Assembly: GCA_027066265.1 (NCBI GenBank)
Contig: JAMOOB010000170.1
Coordinates: 1 to 11,735, forward strand
DNA length: 11,735 nucleotides
Direction: 5' to 3'
From: Desulfurococcales archaeon
GTDB taxonomy: Archaea; Thermoproteota; Thermoprotei_A; Sulfolobales; Ignisphaeraceae
Within the stretch, counting starts at the first letter, position 1. Every line of letters begins with the position of its first letter. Of this stretch, positions 11,460-11,735 are shown piece after piece. Below the pieces are notes generated by a model. That model was not told the origin of the DNA. It ran no database searches and saw only the letters and a program-made list of their open reading frames with translations. Made by a program: the position numbers and the translations under genes.

Positions 11460-11735
11460 GAAATCGTCTTCGACTCCGTTGCCCCCGATAGATCTAGAGT
11501 ATGTATCTAGGAGAATAGAGCAGTTCCTAAGGAAGTACCTAGCGAGATCCTCGGCTCACGGATACGTACTGGGTGTTAGTGGAGGAATAGATTCGGCTGT
11601 AGTGCTGGCTCTACTCGTTCGAGCTCTTGGCCCCTCGAAAGTCGTTGCATTGATCATGCCCGATCCCGAGGTTACGCCGAGAGAGGATCTAGAGGATGCT
11701 CTTAGCCTCGTTGAGAGCTACGGTGTTGAGCACTA
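11458..11735 (+). CDS. nadE: NAD synthetase NadE (C-terminus cut by window edge)
   Basis: The 92 visible codons encode a helical N-terminus (DLEYVSRRIEQFLRKYL at 12-28) and the PP-loop ATP-pyrophosphatase motif GVSGGIDSAV at 39-48, followed by VVALIMPDPEVTPREDLEDA, where IMPD is typical of NadE. The enzyme makes NAD from nicotinic acid adenine dinucleotide, ATP and ammonia. No glutaminase domain precedes the synthetase part, as is usual in archaea; the divergent amidase probably supplies that activity in trans. ATG 11458 lies inside the right arm of an inverted repeat and has only a weak purine-rich element (TAGGGA) upstream. A TAAACC stretch inside the amidase start region may be its TATA box. 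About two thirds of the protein is missing. Confidence 0.92.
   Translation, partial: MKSSSTPLPPIDLEYVSRRIEQFLRKYLARSSAHGYVLGVSGGIDSAVVLALLVRALGPSKVVALIMPDPEVTPREDLEDALSLVESYGVEH

Overview
The window reads as hyperthermophilic crenarchaeal (Thermoproteota) DNA, and the best evidence is a 60-residue Cren7 chromatin protein (6595-6777, minus). Other support comes from an archaeal-type class I fructose-bisphosphate aldolase, an archease, a Csa3-type CARF regulator, TATA/box A promoters, short leaders with GGTG-type ribosome sites, and several archaeal C/D box small RNAs. Genes are tightly packed. Five divergent pairs have 35-85 bp between starts, and several convergent pairs touch or overlap. I cannot name genus or order from sequence alone.

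Layout. 1-563 (-): truncated FBP aldolase. 648-1790 (+): PflX-like radical SAM protein. 1793-2026 (-): small unknown protein. 2103-3824 (+): M28-type metallopeptidase with a PA-like insert and a winged-helix-like tail. 3841-3890 (-): C/D box sRNA at the 3' end of a DASS/SLC13 transporter (3887-5392, -). 5405-5770: a gene-poor stretch with two tandem C/D box sRNAs (5467-5518 and 5536-5584, -), an unexplained 160-bp segment with its own TATA-like box, and a third minus-strand sRNA (5744-5793). A fourth sRNA on the plus strand (5794-5841) abuts the third head to head through a perfect 20-bp palindrome. 5771-6595 (-): HAD phosphatase of phosphoglycolate-phosphatase type, translationally coupled to Cren7. 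6841-7830 (+): HhH-glycosylase-like protein with a probable iron-sulfur site. 7839-7887 (-): a weaker sixth C/D candidate behind archease (7900-8340, -). 8395-9828 (+): membrane GT2 glycosyltransferase. 9818-10519 (-): Csa3-like regulator with no CRISPR array or cas genes in view. 10598-11422 (-): nitrilase-superfamily amidase resembling the glutaminase domain of NAD synthetase. 11458-11735 (+): truncated NadE.

How the parts connect. The most striking structure is a set of five perfect and one degenerate C/D box guide RNA genes, each about 50 nt from C to D box. Most sit at the 3' ends of protein genes, and box nucleotides supply the stop codons of the transporter and the phosphatase. These RNAs normally direct 2'-O-methylation of rRNA or tRNA with L7Ae, Nop5 and fibrillarin. 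The amidase and NadE, divergently placed around an inverted repeat, look like a split glutamine-dependent NAD synthetase. The remaining genes cover central carbon metabolism, peptide turnover, tRNA ligation, chromatin and cell-surface glycosylation, and do not form one obvious pathway.
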